Shown piece after piece: positions 24,021 through 34,166 of a stretch of DNA of 64,000 nucleotides. The notes beneath the pieces are model-generated. The model searched no databases, was not told the origin of the DNA, and saw nothing but the letters and a program-made list of their open reading frames with translations. Source of the stretch: Coprinellus micaceus (taxonomy: Eukaryota > Basidiomycota > Agaricomycetes > Agaricales > Psathyrellaceae); NCBI GenBank assembly GCA_951394405.1, contig OX596344.1:992001-1056000 (forward strand), written 5' to 3'. Position numbers and translations under genes: made by a program. The first letter of the stretch is position 1. Each line of letters begins with the position of its first letter.

Positions 24021-24765
24021 ATGGCGCAGAAGAAGCCCTCAAAGGCCAAGCAGAGCGGAGGCAAAAAACGCCAAAGGTCTCAACCCCCAACACGCAAGGG
24101 CCAGGTCACAGGAAAGGCTCGAACGGAGAAGGATCGTGCTGCAAGCCGAGCCTCCAGCAACAAACACAACCACAAGTGCACCCATCCCAGTTCTCATTCA
24201 CGCCCTACCTTTCAGACTAACACCTCTCCCAACCCCTCAGGGATATTGACAAGACAAGAGAGGGCTGGCGGAAAATTTCAGCAGCTCGCCGTGCTCAAAA
24301 AGCAGAGTATGTGAACTTTTCAACAGCTGAGGGCGTACACATGGACTAACCAACTGCAGAGCAGAACCGGCCCCTGCTTTGAGGGAGGGCGGCGAACTCA
24401 ACACAAACCCTGCTTCATTTGAACCCCCGCCTTGTGAAGACGATGCCATCACAGGCGCATTGGCGAGGCTGCTTGAGGATGTGAGCCTCGAACGCCTTTG
24501 GGTGGATGAGGTCTTGGGCGCCGAGACTCAGCTCGACGTCGACATTGAGACACGCAGGGATGCACTACACGGATCCGCAACCCGAGCAGTGCAATTTGAA
24601 CTGAAGTTCCAGAAGGCGCTCGGGCTGTCAGCAATGTCGCTCGATGACTACATCAGACTCAAGGCCGGCCCCAAAGACTTCCAGCATGAATTGGATGAGG
24701 TTAGCTCAGACCCTCTCAGTGCAGTTAGCTCTGGCTGTGGACCCGACGAATGTGGGCTATATTAG
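24021..24765 (+). CDS. Small basic protein, three exons, unknown
   Basis: Exons 24,021-24,175, 24,241-24,306 and 24,360-24,765 join through two canonical introns (65 and 53 bp) to one open frame of 208 residues ending TAG. The N-terminus is strongly basic (MAQKKPSKAKQSGGKKRQRS), followed by a Lys/Arg helix-like stretch (DKTREGWRKISAARRAQKA) that could bind nucleic acid. The C-terminal half is acidic and likely helical (LEDVSLERLWVDEVLGAE). It is the only cargo gene of the 14.8-kb element that appears intact. Its position beside the previous gene and the TET/JBP fragment suggests a shared role in the element. No family recognised. Confidence 0.6.
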
Positions 24766-25031
24766 AAAATGTAGTGTTTAACTGAGTCACTCGGAGTGGC
24801 CTGGCACAAAATACCACTTTGCACCGTCTGCCATCTTACCAGGGCTCAGATAAAGTCTTATTCACACCCCTGCCGAGCGACAATGCGGCAGGCCAATGCC
24901 ATGGAAAACGCATGGTAGTGTATAGATTTATATGGGGGCAATACGCACCTGCCGCATGTTCATTCGCCAGGTCAGAGAGTTGAGATCACAGCAGCTAACG
25001 AAATAGGCACCCAAGCGCAGTGAGGCCTCCT

Positions 25032-25481
25032 TTAGACATCTGTGCTTTCTGTAGCACACAGGAGCGCCCAATTGTTGAATATATTATCTGCAGGCATATA
25101 ACGCACTAGTTTAAACGCACACACAGCCGTCCCCTGCAAGCTAATTGTGTGGTGGGGTGTGAACGCCATGTCAATGACACGCGCGGTAGTCATTGATCTG
25201 CTTGGGTCAGGCTCCCACAGCTTTGCCTGAGCACGTTTGTCCCCATAGTCGCTATTTCTGCGATGATATGTCAGTAGTATATCTGCATTAATAATTCTAC
25301 CAGCTACCCCGCCCTCTGTTCTGCCATTAACTTGCATGGTCGTTGGAAGTGTGTCCAAGTGCATCACAAAACCTTGATGCATTCTAGCTGGCAACAAGGG
25401 GACATTTTGGGCCGCGTCGGTCAAAGCTCGGTCAATATGAATAAAATTGAAGATAATTGAATCTGGATAAGGTACAAGCAT
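25032..25481 (-). CDS. Hypothetical frame downstream of TET/JBP fragment
   Basis: A 149-residue frame with no motif I know. It starts 11 bases beyond the stop of the TET/JBP frame on the same strand. It may be a chance frame or a decayed downstream gene. The interval 24,766-25,031 before it shows nothing I can identify. Confidence 0.2.
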   Translation of the reverse strand: MLVPYPDSIIFNFIHIDRALTDAAQNVPLLPARMHQGFVMHLDTLPTTMQVNGRTEGGVAGRIINADILLTYHRRNSDYGDKRAQAKLWEPDPSRSMTTARVIDMAFTPHHTISLQGTAVCAFKLVRYMPADNIFNNWALLCATESTDV

Positions 25482-25492
25482 AGTCTACAAGG

Positions 25493-26000
25493 CTAATTTT
25501 TATTTTTATTGACAGTCTGGGTAGTTAGTTCATCGAACGTGGGCCAGAGCTGAAGGCTCTCTTCCCATCGCGTGGCCTTCTTAGCCATCATGGACGCATA
25601 GCCAGCAGGGTCCTGCTCGGCGAACTTGGCTTGCGTACGGAAGCCGTTGTCCATGTAGCGGAAGAGTGCACCTGGCGTGTACTGCGTGAAAGAAACGCGC
25701 ATCTCCCCAGGTTGAACGGGGGTGTTGGCGTGGGTGACAGTGGCCAAGGGGATAAGAATGAGGCAGCCGGGGGGGAATTTGATGATGAGCTTGGCCTCCA
25801 TAAGCACAAGGTGCCCTCCCTTGGTGTAGTCATACCGTCCCAGCCCATGTACAGCACACAGCACAGGGGCAAAGTTCATGCAATCGACGTGGGGGATGGT
25901 GCAGACTTGGGGGCCAAAATTGAACGCGGTAGTGGCGTACACACTGCGCGCAAAGTTGGGGCGGAGCCAAGGGCAGTGCTGTAGGGTAGCGATGCTCCCA
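25493..26000 (-). pseudogene. TET/JBP-family dioxygenase, C-terminal fragment
   Basis: The minus-strand frame (counted from a nominal start at 26,029) keeps the core of a 2-oxoglutarate/Fe(II) dioxygenase of the fungal TET/JBP type: an NFGP segment, iron ligands in HVD (residues 47 and 49), KGGHLVLMEAKLIIKFPPG, a distal His in THANTPV (residue 100), the 2-oxoglutarate-binding Arg in EMRVSFTQYTPG (residue 111), then ALFRYMDNGFRT. Enzymes of this family oxidise 5-methylcytosine in DNA. The double-stranded beta-helix looks complete from the first ligand on. The N-terminal part is missing, replaced by the Copia fragment starting near 25,985-26,000. It ends at 25,493, possibly through a lost splice site. 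Confidence 0.75.
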
Positions 26001-28411
26001 TCGCGCCACCACCGCCTCCCCATGACCATCCAGATGATGGATCAGACGAGAGCAACAATGATGACGATGGAGACCAAGCAGCACCTCGGACTCCCAAGCG
26101 ACCTCCTAAGACTGAGCCTAAAACGCCAGCCACACAGCAACCGTCTATCCATCTGTCAATTCCACCTACTCCTACGAAAAGGGATCCCTCATCTACTCCC
26201 TCAACAAAACAGCTGCTACCAATACCTGCCTTGTTCCCAGGGCTCCCTGCACCAGCTGAGGATGGACCCATGTTCCCAGAACTACCTCCTCCAGCACCAG
26301 TCGCACCTCCAGCACCTGCCCAGAAACGCACCCGGCCACCTCCCCCTCCCCCTCACAAATCAATCCCTCGCAAGGCGAAAGTTCCGAAAGCTCCACCGCT
26401 AGTAGCACAAAGCTCCCGGCCCATATGGAAAACGGCAACAGCCATCAAGGACTACCAACTCACGGGTGGAAAAGGGAGATGTGGTACAATTCCAGTAGCC
26501 AGGCGTGAAGGGGGTGAACAGGTAGCAGATCGAGGGGGTGCACAGAGAAACAATCAGCTACCTGAAACAGAGGATGAGGATGAGGATGAAGACGACGACG
26601 ACGACGACGAACCTGTACAACCCATTGCAGCTGAGGACTTTGACCTTGACGACAAACCTGTAGACATGGAAGATGCACTACGTGCCACCAGTATACTTGA
26701 TTCTCTCATCAGTCTATACCACGTCCCCCTGGAAGAGACCCTGACTCTCGACCAGGGCATGGAAATGGCATTCTACATGGCTCAGGATAAAGCACTAGGA
26801 GCGGCTACACGCTGTCCAGGAGATGCACCTCGGACACACTGGGAAGCCTTCGCAGGACCAGATGGCGAACACTGGCAGACCGCAGCACAGGTTGAGATTG
26901 ACGCTCTAACCACCAATGGCACTTGGGAACTAGTCGAACTACCAGAGGGACGAAAGGTTGTCGGATCATGATGGGTCTTCCTCATCAAACGAAAGGCAGA
27001 TGGCACAATTGACCGCTACAAGGCTCGACTTGTTGCCAAGGGATACTCCCAAATGCCTGGAGTAGACTACAATCAGACATGGGCACCTGCATCTCGTCTC
27101 ACATCAATCCGCGCGATCTTCGCCCAAGCCGCCATGGAAGGACACTTCATCGAGACCATTGACGTCGACAATGCCTACCTCAATGGAACAATCGAGGAGC
27201 AATATGAAGTCTACATGGAGCAAGCGCCAGGGTTTGAGATCAAGAATCCAGACTCAAAGGGACGGAGATGGGTGTGCCGGCTGAAGAAAGGTTTATATGG
27301 CTTGAAACAGAGCGGACGACTATGGTACCAAAAGCTAGCATCAGAGCTTGAAGTGATCGGATTCACCCAAATAAATTCTGACCCAGCTATCTATGTCTGG
27401 GAGATGGATGGGACCCATATTGTTGTACCAGTCTTCGTTGACGACATCACCATAACCTCGAAAAGCCAAGAAAAGATCCAATGGCTCAAGGACTCCCTTG
27501 CCAAGGTCTTCAAGATCAAGGATCTCGGACCCACCTCGTACCTGCTTGGAATCAAGGTTGACTACGACCGCGAGAACTGAGTCATGCGCCTATCCCAGAC
27601 TCAATACATCCTTGACATGCTTGCACGATTCAAGATGGAGGACTGCTACCCAGTAGGAACTCCAATGGATCCAGGAAGCGGTGCTACTCTCACCAAGTAC
27701 ATTCCAAACAAGGCTGACGATGAGATAATGAAGAACGTCCCATACATGAATGCCATCGGCGCCCTGATATACCTTATGATTGTGACACGCCCTGACATCG
27801 CCTACGCTGTTGCCAAACTAGCCCAATACAACTCCAACCCCGGACCTATGCATTGGAAAGCAGTCAAGCACCTATTCCGTTACCTCAAGGGAACCAAAGA
27901 TTTGAAGCTCACCTATCGTAACAATGGTAGCAAGATGTCTTCGGAACTCTTCCAAGCATACAGCGATGCAGATCATGCTGGGTGCCTTGACACGCGACGA
28001 TCCACATCTGGATTTGTCATTAAAATGGGATCAGGAGCAGTTAGTTGGTTGGCAAAGAAGCAATCGACGGTGGCAGACTCCTCAACAGAGGCAGAGTACG
28101 TCTCCGCGTCGAGCGCTGGAAGGGACATCATCTGGATGCGCACACTCCTGAAGGAACTTGGTCACGACGTCTCTACTCCCTCACCACTCATGGTCGACAA
28201 CCAGTCCACACTCAAGGTTCTCCGGAACCCAGAACTCCACAGCCGAATGAAGCACATCAATATAAAGATGCATTGGATTCGGGATGCTATCAAGCGAGGC
28301 GACATTACTGTTCACTTTTTATCTACTACCGATATGATCGCCGATATATTTACTAAACCTTTACCCAAACCCGCTGTTGAACGTCATCGACTCGCTCTTG
28401 GACTCGAGTAA
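25985..28411 (+). pseudogene. Copia pol fragment: linker, reverse transcriptase, RNase H
   Basis: The frame begins in a Pro- and Asp-rich linker (about 25,990-26,700, with a run of Asp near 26,590). It then enters the Copia reverse transcriptase: RYKARLVAKGYSQ at about 27,020, GVDYNQTWAP, and the catalytic FVDD at 27,434-27,445. RNase H follows with YSDADHAG near 27,960 and TEAEY near 28,090, ending in DIFTKPLP. Two TGA codons break the frame. One is at 26,969-26,971, where Arg or Lys is usual before WVF. The other is at 27,578-27,580, where the frame resumes immediately. Both are explained by CGA to TGA. Confidence 0.85.
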
Positions 28412-28425
28412 ATACAGAGACATTA

Positions 28426-28821
28426 CATTGAGGGGGTGTGTTGGAAGACAATGCTCATGTCAACTCTATCTCTACAAAGAATACCTCTATTTCGAATGTT
28501 TTACTTATCTTCTATTGTTCTACAGAGAACAACAACCACTTTGTATTATTCCCATTATACTCGCACTTATTGTTCTCTTATTTCCACCTTATCTCCATTC
28601 ACTGTTATTGTTCTCTACTTATGGAACATCTATTGTTCTTTTCTATTGTTCCGCATATAGGTTATCTATTGTTCTCCACAGTATATAGTCCACACTGTAA
28701 GTGGGTGAGTCCCCATCGAACTCTCCCCACTTACAGGTGTGTATCTTGTATACCCTACTTACTTTCAATCTAATATCGAACTCTCCCCACTTACAGTGGG
28801 TCATACTTGCATCGTTCTACA
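28426..28821 (+). repeat. Copia polypurine tract and 3' LTR
   Basis: The tract TTGAGGGGGTG (28,428-28,438) immediately precedes the LTR, which runs from TGTTGGAAGACA at 28,439 to TTCTACA at 28,821 (383 bp). Within it the segment GAACTCTCCCCACTTACAG occurs twice. The array at 36,087-37,030 is built from the same two LTR halves. Confidence 0.8.
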
Positions 28822-28975
28822 GAAATTCCAACTCAGCATCCACTAACGGCATGGACATCGATGTACCGGAAGCGTCTGATTCCTCTGAAGCTGAATCCAA
28901 CAAAGAGGTGGAGGGCGTAGCAGAGGAAGATGTGCTTGAGGCACGCTTGAAGGTCCTGGAGATCTCGAGCTTGTA
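28822..28975 (+). pseudogene. Acidic C-terminal tail of a disrupted gene
   Basis: Directly after the LTR a plus-strand frame rich in Ser, Glu and Asp runs to a stop at 28,974-28,976 and ends ARLKVLEISSL. It has no start of its own. Its abrupt beginning at the LTR edge suggests it is the end of another cargo gene whose upstream part was removed with the 5' side of the Copia insertion. No function can be assigned. Confidence 0.35.
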
Positions 28976-29049
28976 GCCTATTGAAGGATTGGGCCACACT
29001 GGTATATGTATTAATTGTAGACTGGATAAAGCATATTTAACAGCTTTAA

Positions 29050-29395
29050 ATGCCCTCGACGTGTGATGGGATGTGAAGGAAGTGTCGGCGGGTCCAAGCG
29101 CAACTTGAACGACGAGGGCGGGAGCGGCCTCCCTGACGCGCTCCTAATGGCCAACACCGCCATACGGGTGATGGCAATGCCGGTGATGATCATCCCAACC
29201 TCCCGGAACCCTCCCCATGGCCCATCAGCACCCCACCACTAGGCCCAGCCCTCCCAGCTGCCTCTAAGTCCTCAGGTGTATCGGGACATAGCCGCACCTA
29301 GTGAGAAATCGTGAAATCGAGAGACTTAGGTGGGTTGGCGCACCCATCAGCCCCAGCTAACAACCTCCGTTTGGTGGGAAGGCCAGGTGTGGGGG
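29050..29395. repeat. Right arm of long subterminal inverted repeat
   Basis: This is the reverse-complement partner of 15,797-16,140. It is separated from the right terminus by about 1 kb, against about 0.17 kb on the left, so extra sequence has entered or been retained on the right side. Confidence 0.7.
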
Positions 29396-30239
29396 CTTAG
29401 CGCAAATGGGCTTGCACCTCCAAAACAGGCAGTATAGCCCCTATCCTAGACGCTAGGCGCCCAGGCACGGAAGCGGGTGTAGCATAGCCTGGTGATCTAA
29501 TTCCTAGGCAAGAACCAGGGACAGGTGCAAGGTGGATAGCTCTGCACTCAATTTACTAGCTAAAAAAACAAGGTGATCCAACGCCTCGGAACGTGGGTGG
29601 ACGTTGGGATCATCCATGGCACGTGCGACCGACCCGTTTCACTGTGTACGTCGCCCCAGGGGAAATTCCCAAGACACTCCCCTCGTCCGGGGAACGTCGA
29701 AGGAAAAGTCCCCCGTGGCGACCTATACAATGTTTGCCTCCGTGAGGAGGAATATAGTCGCCGAACCGGCGTGTCCGTCTCTGTGACGCAGAAACGCGGT
29801 AACGCGGTCCTGAAGTGGGAACCTGTGACTCCTCGATTTCCGTGGTTCTACTGAGCTCGTGTAAACAAATTTGAATACAATATAAAAGCAGGCTAGCCTG
29901 TTACCCTTAACCGCGGTAAACCCCGGATTAGCGTCCGTACCGAGTGGTTTACCACTCGGTGAGTAGACACTGGCAAGCGGTTGTCGGGTGACCATCTGAG
30001 CTGCTTTGCAAGCCGTGGGACTTGCCACTTGTTGGTACCATGTTCCGGGATTGACCTGTTGTCTAACCTTTGAATAAGCCCAGCTTTGAGGTCAGCAGCC
30101 TTGACCTTGGTTGTTGTGAGTTGGCCCAGAAGGCAAGGACTGGCATTGCAAGCGCCCAAAGAGTGGTAGGGTAGACAATGTCCCCCGGTACCTCAGGCAA
30201 GGCTTGGGGCCCGCGAGCAGGCAATGAGACGCCAGTGTG
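29396..30239. other. Right-end filler without identified gene
   Basis: About 840 bases between the inverted arm and the subterminal repeats. A 93-codon plus-strand frame at 29,573-29,854 has no recognisable motif. TATAAAAG lies near 29,881, followed by the palindrome AGGCTAGCCT and a perfect hairpin at 29,939. No left-end counterpart exists, so this may be a further nested insertion whose boundaries I could not fix. Confidence 0.4.
29939..29960. repeat. Perfect 9-bp hairpin
   Basis: ACCGAGTGG and CCACTCGGT form a perfect inverted repeat around a TTTA loop, about 58 bases downstream of a TATAAAAG sequence. It could be an RNA hairpin or a protein-binding dyad; role unknown. Confidence 0.5.
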
Positions 30240-30423
30240 ATGCCTCGATGTGTGGATTTTACGCGCGCCCACAACATGACGGGATGTTGTAGTAGGCACC
30301 CGCATGTATGAATTTTCATCCAACTCACCCAACATCTATACATTTCAAGTTGTACACGAGTCCAAACATGTCCGAATTTTGCTTCAAATGGTTTAGTATT
30401 TTTGGCACACTATATGCGCCATA
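30240..30423. repeat. Right terminal inverted repeat and subterminal repeats
   Basis: Read inward on the minus strand the end is TATGGCGCATATAGTGTGCC, then copies of the subterminal motif AAATTCGGACATG, AAATTCATACATG and AAATCCACACATC. These mirror the left end. The duplication CATGGG follows at 30,424-30,429. Confidence 0.7.
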
Positions 30424-30429
30424 CATGGG

Positions 30430-33400
30430 GACGTCGGCGAATGCTTCGGAATAGAGCGTGAGAGGAAAGCCAAGATGTACGCAGGCGAGAGTAAGCGTAC
30501 CCTTGTGGGCTTTGAACGAGAGCAAGTTTACCTTCGTGGTTTCTCGTCCTCGCTGTCCCAGTATCAACTACACGCAATCGAACGCGTGCTCGACACATCC
30601 CTTACACTGTCAGTACGTGCGCCGTAGATCCTAAGTACCACCTCAAGGTCAGTTCCTGTTCCCGTCGGTTCGTAACTAGTGGATGTACCGACCTTCAAAT
30701 CTAGATCAATGCTAGACCTCTTAGCCCGCTCCAAATTACCAATCGATGCGAGCGCAAGCTTGACGCCAAGAGACGTCACACTCAATCAGTCCACGTTTCA
30801 TTGTATAACGGCCAGGTCCAATGTGTGCTTACCCTTCGTTCAGGCCTTCCTCAACCATCCCACACTCACTCACCCACTCCGGTTGATACTAAACGCGCGT
30901 ACGACGTCCCAAGAATCTACAAAGTGGCAGTTAAACGAGTAGAAGTGGTGTTCGTTGTACTTACCTTGGTTATTCAGGCCCACCCTACCTCGCAACCCTG
31001 TCCCAACTTCGTAATGGGTACCGAGCTTCTCGACTCCATGGGATTGCTTCGGTGACGGTCAATTGGAGAGTGTTGAAGGACAATGGTGGGAGATTGCGAG
31101 AGCAGGGGCGGGGGCGACGAAACTCACCTTGCCTATAGTCTACCCCTCTTCGACACATCAAGGTTCTCATATCGCCAGGTACCGTTGAGGCTGGCAACGG
31201 CGAAAGGGTTACGAATAGCAGGTTAGCTTCGTATCGCCTGAAGCGGTGTTGATGCTAACACTCTATGTCCATAGCCAACGCACCAAACTCGCCAACGCTT
31301 CGATGACGACGGCTGCCTGGCCCCGAGGGGAAATAATAAATAGGTAGGTCAATGAGTCAGAGCGAAACAAGTATTCGTTGAGAGAAACTCACCTGTTCTG
31401 CGCTGCAGTGGCAGGCCGGGCGAGGGTAAGTCTCTGAGGGGGCTAATGGGAACCGCCGAATCAGTCGTTCGTTCTGGACTCGGTTCCAAACACAATGTAA
31501 GTAAATCTAATACGTATATACTTCACTAATACACCGATTTCGACGTCTACCTCGCGTGCAGATGAAGGTTCGTGCGAGGGACAAGCGAGAGAAGGACGAG
31601 AAGGAAAAACAGCTAGTGCGCCTTCGAAGGGCACGACCGCCGTAACCAGGAAGACGCTGCAGCAAGCGTCACGAGACAAGTAGGGTTTATAAGATCACCC
31701 TCCCTCGTCGTCCCTTCGACATCCTTGACCACGTCCTCCCGTCGGATTTAATGGAACACGCTCGCCGTTAGCCTCGTTTTCGAGGTCGCGACTCGTTGAC
31801 CAGATGCCGATAAGCGACTAGGTGTTCTAGCTTCGCTACTTCATGTGGGCATGACAGCGGGAAGAACGCGTGGTTCGTCCTCGTTCCCATCCAATCCTCC
31901 TGAAAATCTGACACCACCCCGGCTTGACTCTTGAGGTCGGTAGCTCCACCTCCCCTTGAAGCATGCGTCATGTGTTGGAGCATTGGAGTTGGCCGATCCC
32001 GTCCTCACATATCGATCCATCCCGCTCAAGTGTTACGGCTCTCGCAAGAATCAATAGCAGGAGCCCCATCCATCCACCCATGTTAGCTCTCGTCTTCCGA
32101 ACTACCCCAACTTCATTCGCTACCACTCGTCGTGGGATGGGAATGCTTGGAATATACAGCCGAACACGCCCCGAAAGGTGGAAATGACTTTGGACAGGCC
32201 GAGGGAAAAGCGAAGAGCGATGGGCACAAGAGCCGGGGTCTTCGGAGAGATGAGACGACTGCGGGATGAAGATTAAACGGGGCGTCGGGAGAACCGCACG
32301 ACAGAAGGCGACCACCATGGTCGGAACGTTGTACTGGTGAATGGAACAACGTTGCTTGGACCGAGGAGAATGAAGGATGCCACCGTTCGCCCAGCATCCC
32401 GCCCTCCTTTCCCCGTCGCCTCCCCAATTTTATCCAGCCCGAAGGCAGAATGAAGCTCACACCTGACCCCCGACCAGGTCCACCACTTCGAGATCTACGG
32501 CCACACAACACACCTCGCGTCGAACACTGCGATTTGACGTCTCCACCATTTGACTCCACAACCCCTTCAACGCCTCCTTCGCTCAGCATCTTGAACCTTC
32601 CTCCTCTCCGCAGGTTCATCATTCTCCCATCAATTACGGCGACGATTGAGCCTGGTGGGGTATGGGGATCGAAGCGACTGGCCGGATGGCTCTCGATACA
32701 ACGGCGGGGTTATCTCCTTCACCCAGCAAACGCCTCAACAAGAAGTGGGCGGATTTCAAAGCCCCAAACATTCGTCGGTGAGTACTAGGAACTTGAAGGA
32801 GGAGGACGTCGAGGGCTGCGGCGAGCCGAGGATATTGAGATGGATCGACCCGCCGGAAGTCCTATCTTCCAAGCAATCGGTCGGAAGCGAGAGACCACCG
32901 CATGGCTTACTGTCCATTCGCTCCGTGTACCCTCCCCCATTATGTCGACGACCGGTCCTTCTGCGCGAGCGTCCGCGGAAGGCTCTCTCAAACTCCCCAC
33001 CGAATCAATCAGGGCTTGACTGCGCCGTAGAGGAGGGCGATCTCAAGGACCCTTGGATGGAGGGAACGGATGGGTTCTTCGGGTTTATAGAATGGCTTGA
33101 GGTGGGAGGAAGAAAGGCGACGATTGGGAAAGAATTATTATTGCTATTCCGAATTGCGTCGAGGGGATATGCGTGTATCTGGGCATCGTACTCGGTGTAC
33201 CGATGGCTTCCGGGATCCTGGCTTCGGGTTTTGCGCAGGACATCTCGTTGGCGGGGTTAAGGACGTGTATTCAAAGGTGCATTCAGATGGGTATATTGGT
33301 ATCGGCGTCTACACGGAATCCAGGGAGGGAGTATACAGCAGAACACCGAGCAAGTCGACTTATGGGGCAGGGGATGTCGCCAGCCCCTCATACGCTTCCT

Positions 33401-34157
33401 GGATTCTATCGTCACAACGAGTTCCCTGAAGGCTAGGGTGGGGATTACTCACCCGACTGAACGGGAAATCCCAAGATGACAACATCCCTCCTGAAGATTC
33501 GACCTGTATTCCTCCTCGATGGCATCGAACGAATGTGCTTCGAGGGCTAGCGCGTTATGTACCGGGCGGGTACGCCTCCGTGCTATCTTCAGTCGCCACG
33601 GCCATCCAAGGATCCCAGGGCGGTGACCCAGGTCGAACTTGTTGGGAAACGGCTTGGTTCAGAAAGGCGGGGTTTTGTGCTCCGGCAGTGGGATGTGAAA
33701 TTGGGGGGGTGCGGGTGAGGGGCCTCGTGTGTTGGAGCGGTTCAGTTTCGCTCTAGTAGATACTAGGTGTTTGCGTGGGGGACTGGCAGAATACTGAAAA
33801 TGTAGACGTCGACACGACAACTCAGTGGGTAGGAGGCCTGGAAGCTGGGACAACAGAGATTGCGGGCCTAAAGCCGAGATTAGAGGAGTCCAAGTCTCGT
33901 GAAGGGCACCACGTACCGCGTTCCATACCCCCAAATGAGGCACATTCCGATGTCGTCACGATCCGTCATCCAGGTAAGGGGGTGTAACCGCACAAGAGGC
34001 GCTGAGGGGTGTTCTGGGGGTCGCTGAACCGGTCTCCGGAGCTCGTCGTCAAAGAAGTAAATTGGGAGGGGACATCTGGAGCGAAGGAGGGAAAGTGGGG
34101 GTGAGGTAGAACCTATGGAAAAAGGTACAGGTACGCTACGGTCGATATATACGAAAT
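30430..34157. other. U1 backbone after the 14.8-kb element
   Basis: This piece continues the unit exactly where U0 resumes at about 2,345 and parallels U0 from there to about 5,830. It contains the decayed copy of the putative minus-strand gene (30,690-31,480). Its donor sites match U0, but an 8-bp net deletion near 31,046 shifts the third exon into a stop. Long frames at 32,450-33,260 match similar frames in U0 but give low-complexity products without motifs; I do not call them genes. Confidence 0.55.
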
Positions 34158-34166
34158 CTATTGTTT

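Larger units (their letters stand above)
25985..28821 (+). mobile_element. Copia retrotransposon, 5' truncated
   Basis: The fragment comprises the end of pol, a polypurine tract and a complete 3' LTR. Gag, protease, integrase core and 5' LTR are missing, and its left edge abuts the TET/JBP fragment without a visible duplication. The LTR belongs to the same family as the LTR array at 36,087-37,030. It therefore either inserted and then lost its left part by deletion (together with the TET N-terminus), or came in truncated. Confidence 0.85.
15624..30423. mobile_element. 14.8-kb terminal-inverted-repeat element carrying a TET/JBP fragment
   Basis: The ends are TATGGAGCGT... (left) and, on the reverse strand from the right, TATGGCGCAT...; both continue with GTGCCA and AAAT. 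Subterminal copies of a motif like AAATTCATACATG and 350-bp inverted arms (15,797-16,140 and 29,050-29,395) follow. A 6-bp duplication and an empty paralogous site prove mobility. Cargo, left to right: a split gene of an agaricomycete-expanded family (minus), two small spliced genes (plus), a TET/JBP dioxygenase fragment (minus) and an acidic tail fragment (plus). A hAT and a Copia element are nested inside. No transposase of its own was recognised, so it may be non-autonomous. TET/JBP genes are known to travel with DNA transposons (KDZ type) in agaricomycetes; membership here is unproven. Confidence 0.85.

Noticed and set aside
26560..26620. Asp/Glu run as a separate acidic protein domain
   Set aside because: It is a GAC/GAG codon repeat in the linker of Copia pol and is not an independent feature.
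28439..28821. A 5' LTR for the Copia element
   Set aside because: No TGTTGGAAGACA start or matching sequence is present near 25,985; the element is truncated.
15624..30423. KDZ-type transposase for the large element
   Set aside because: I searched the frames for its usual Cys-rich and catalytic segments and found none; only hAT and Copia enzymes are present and both belong to nested elements.
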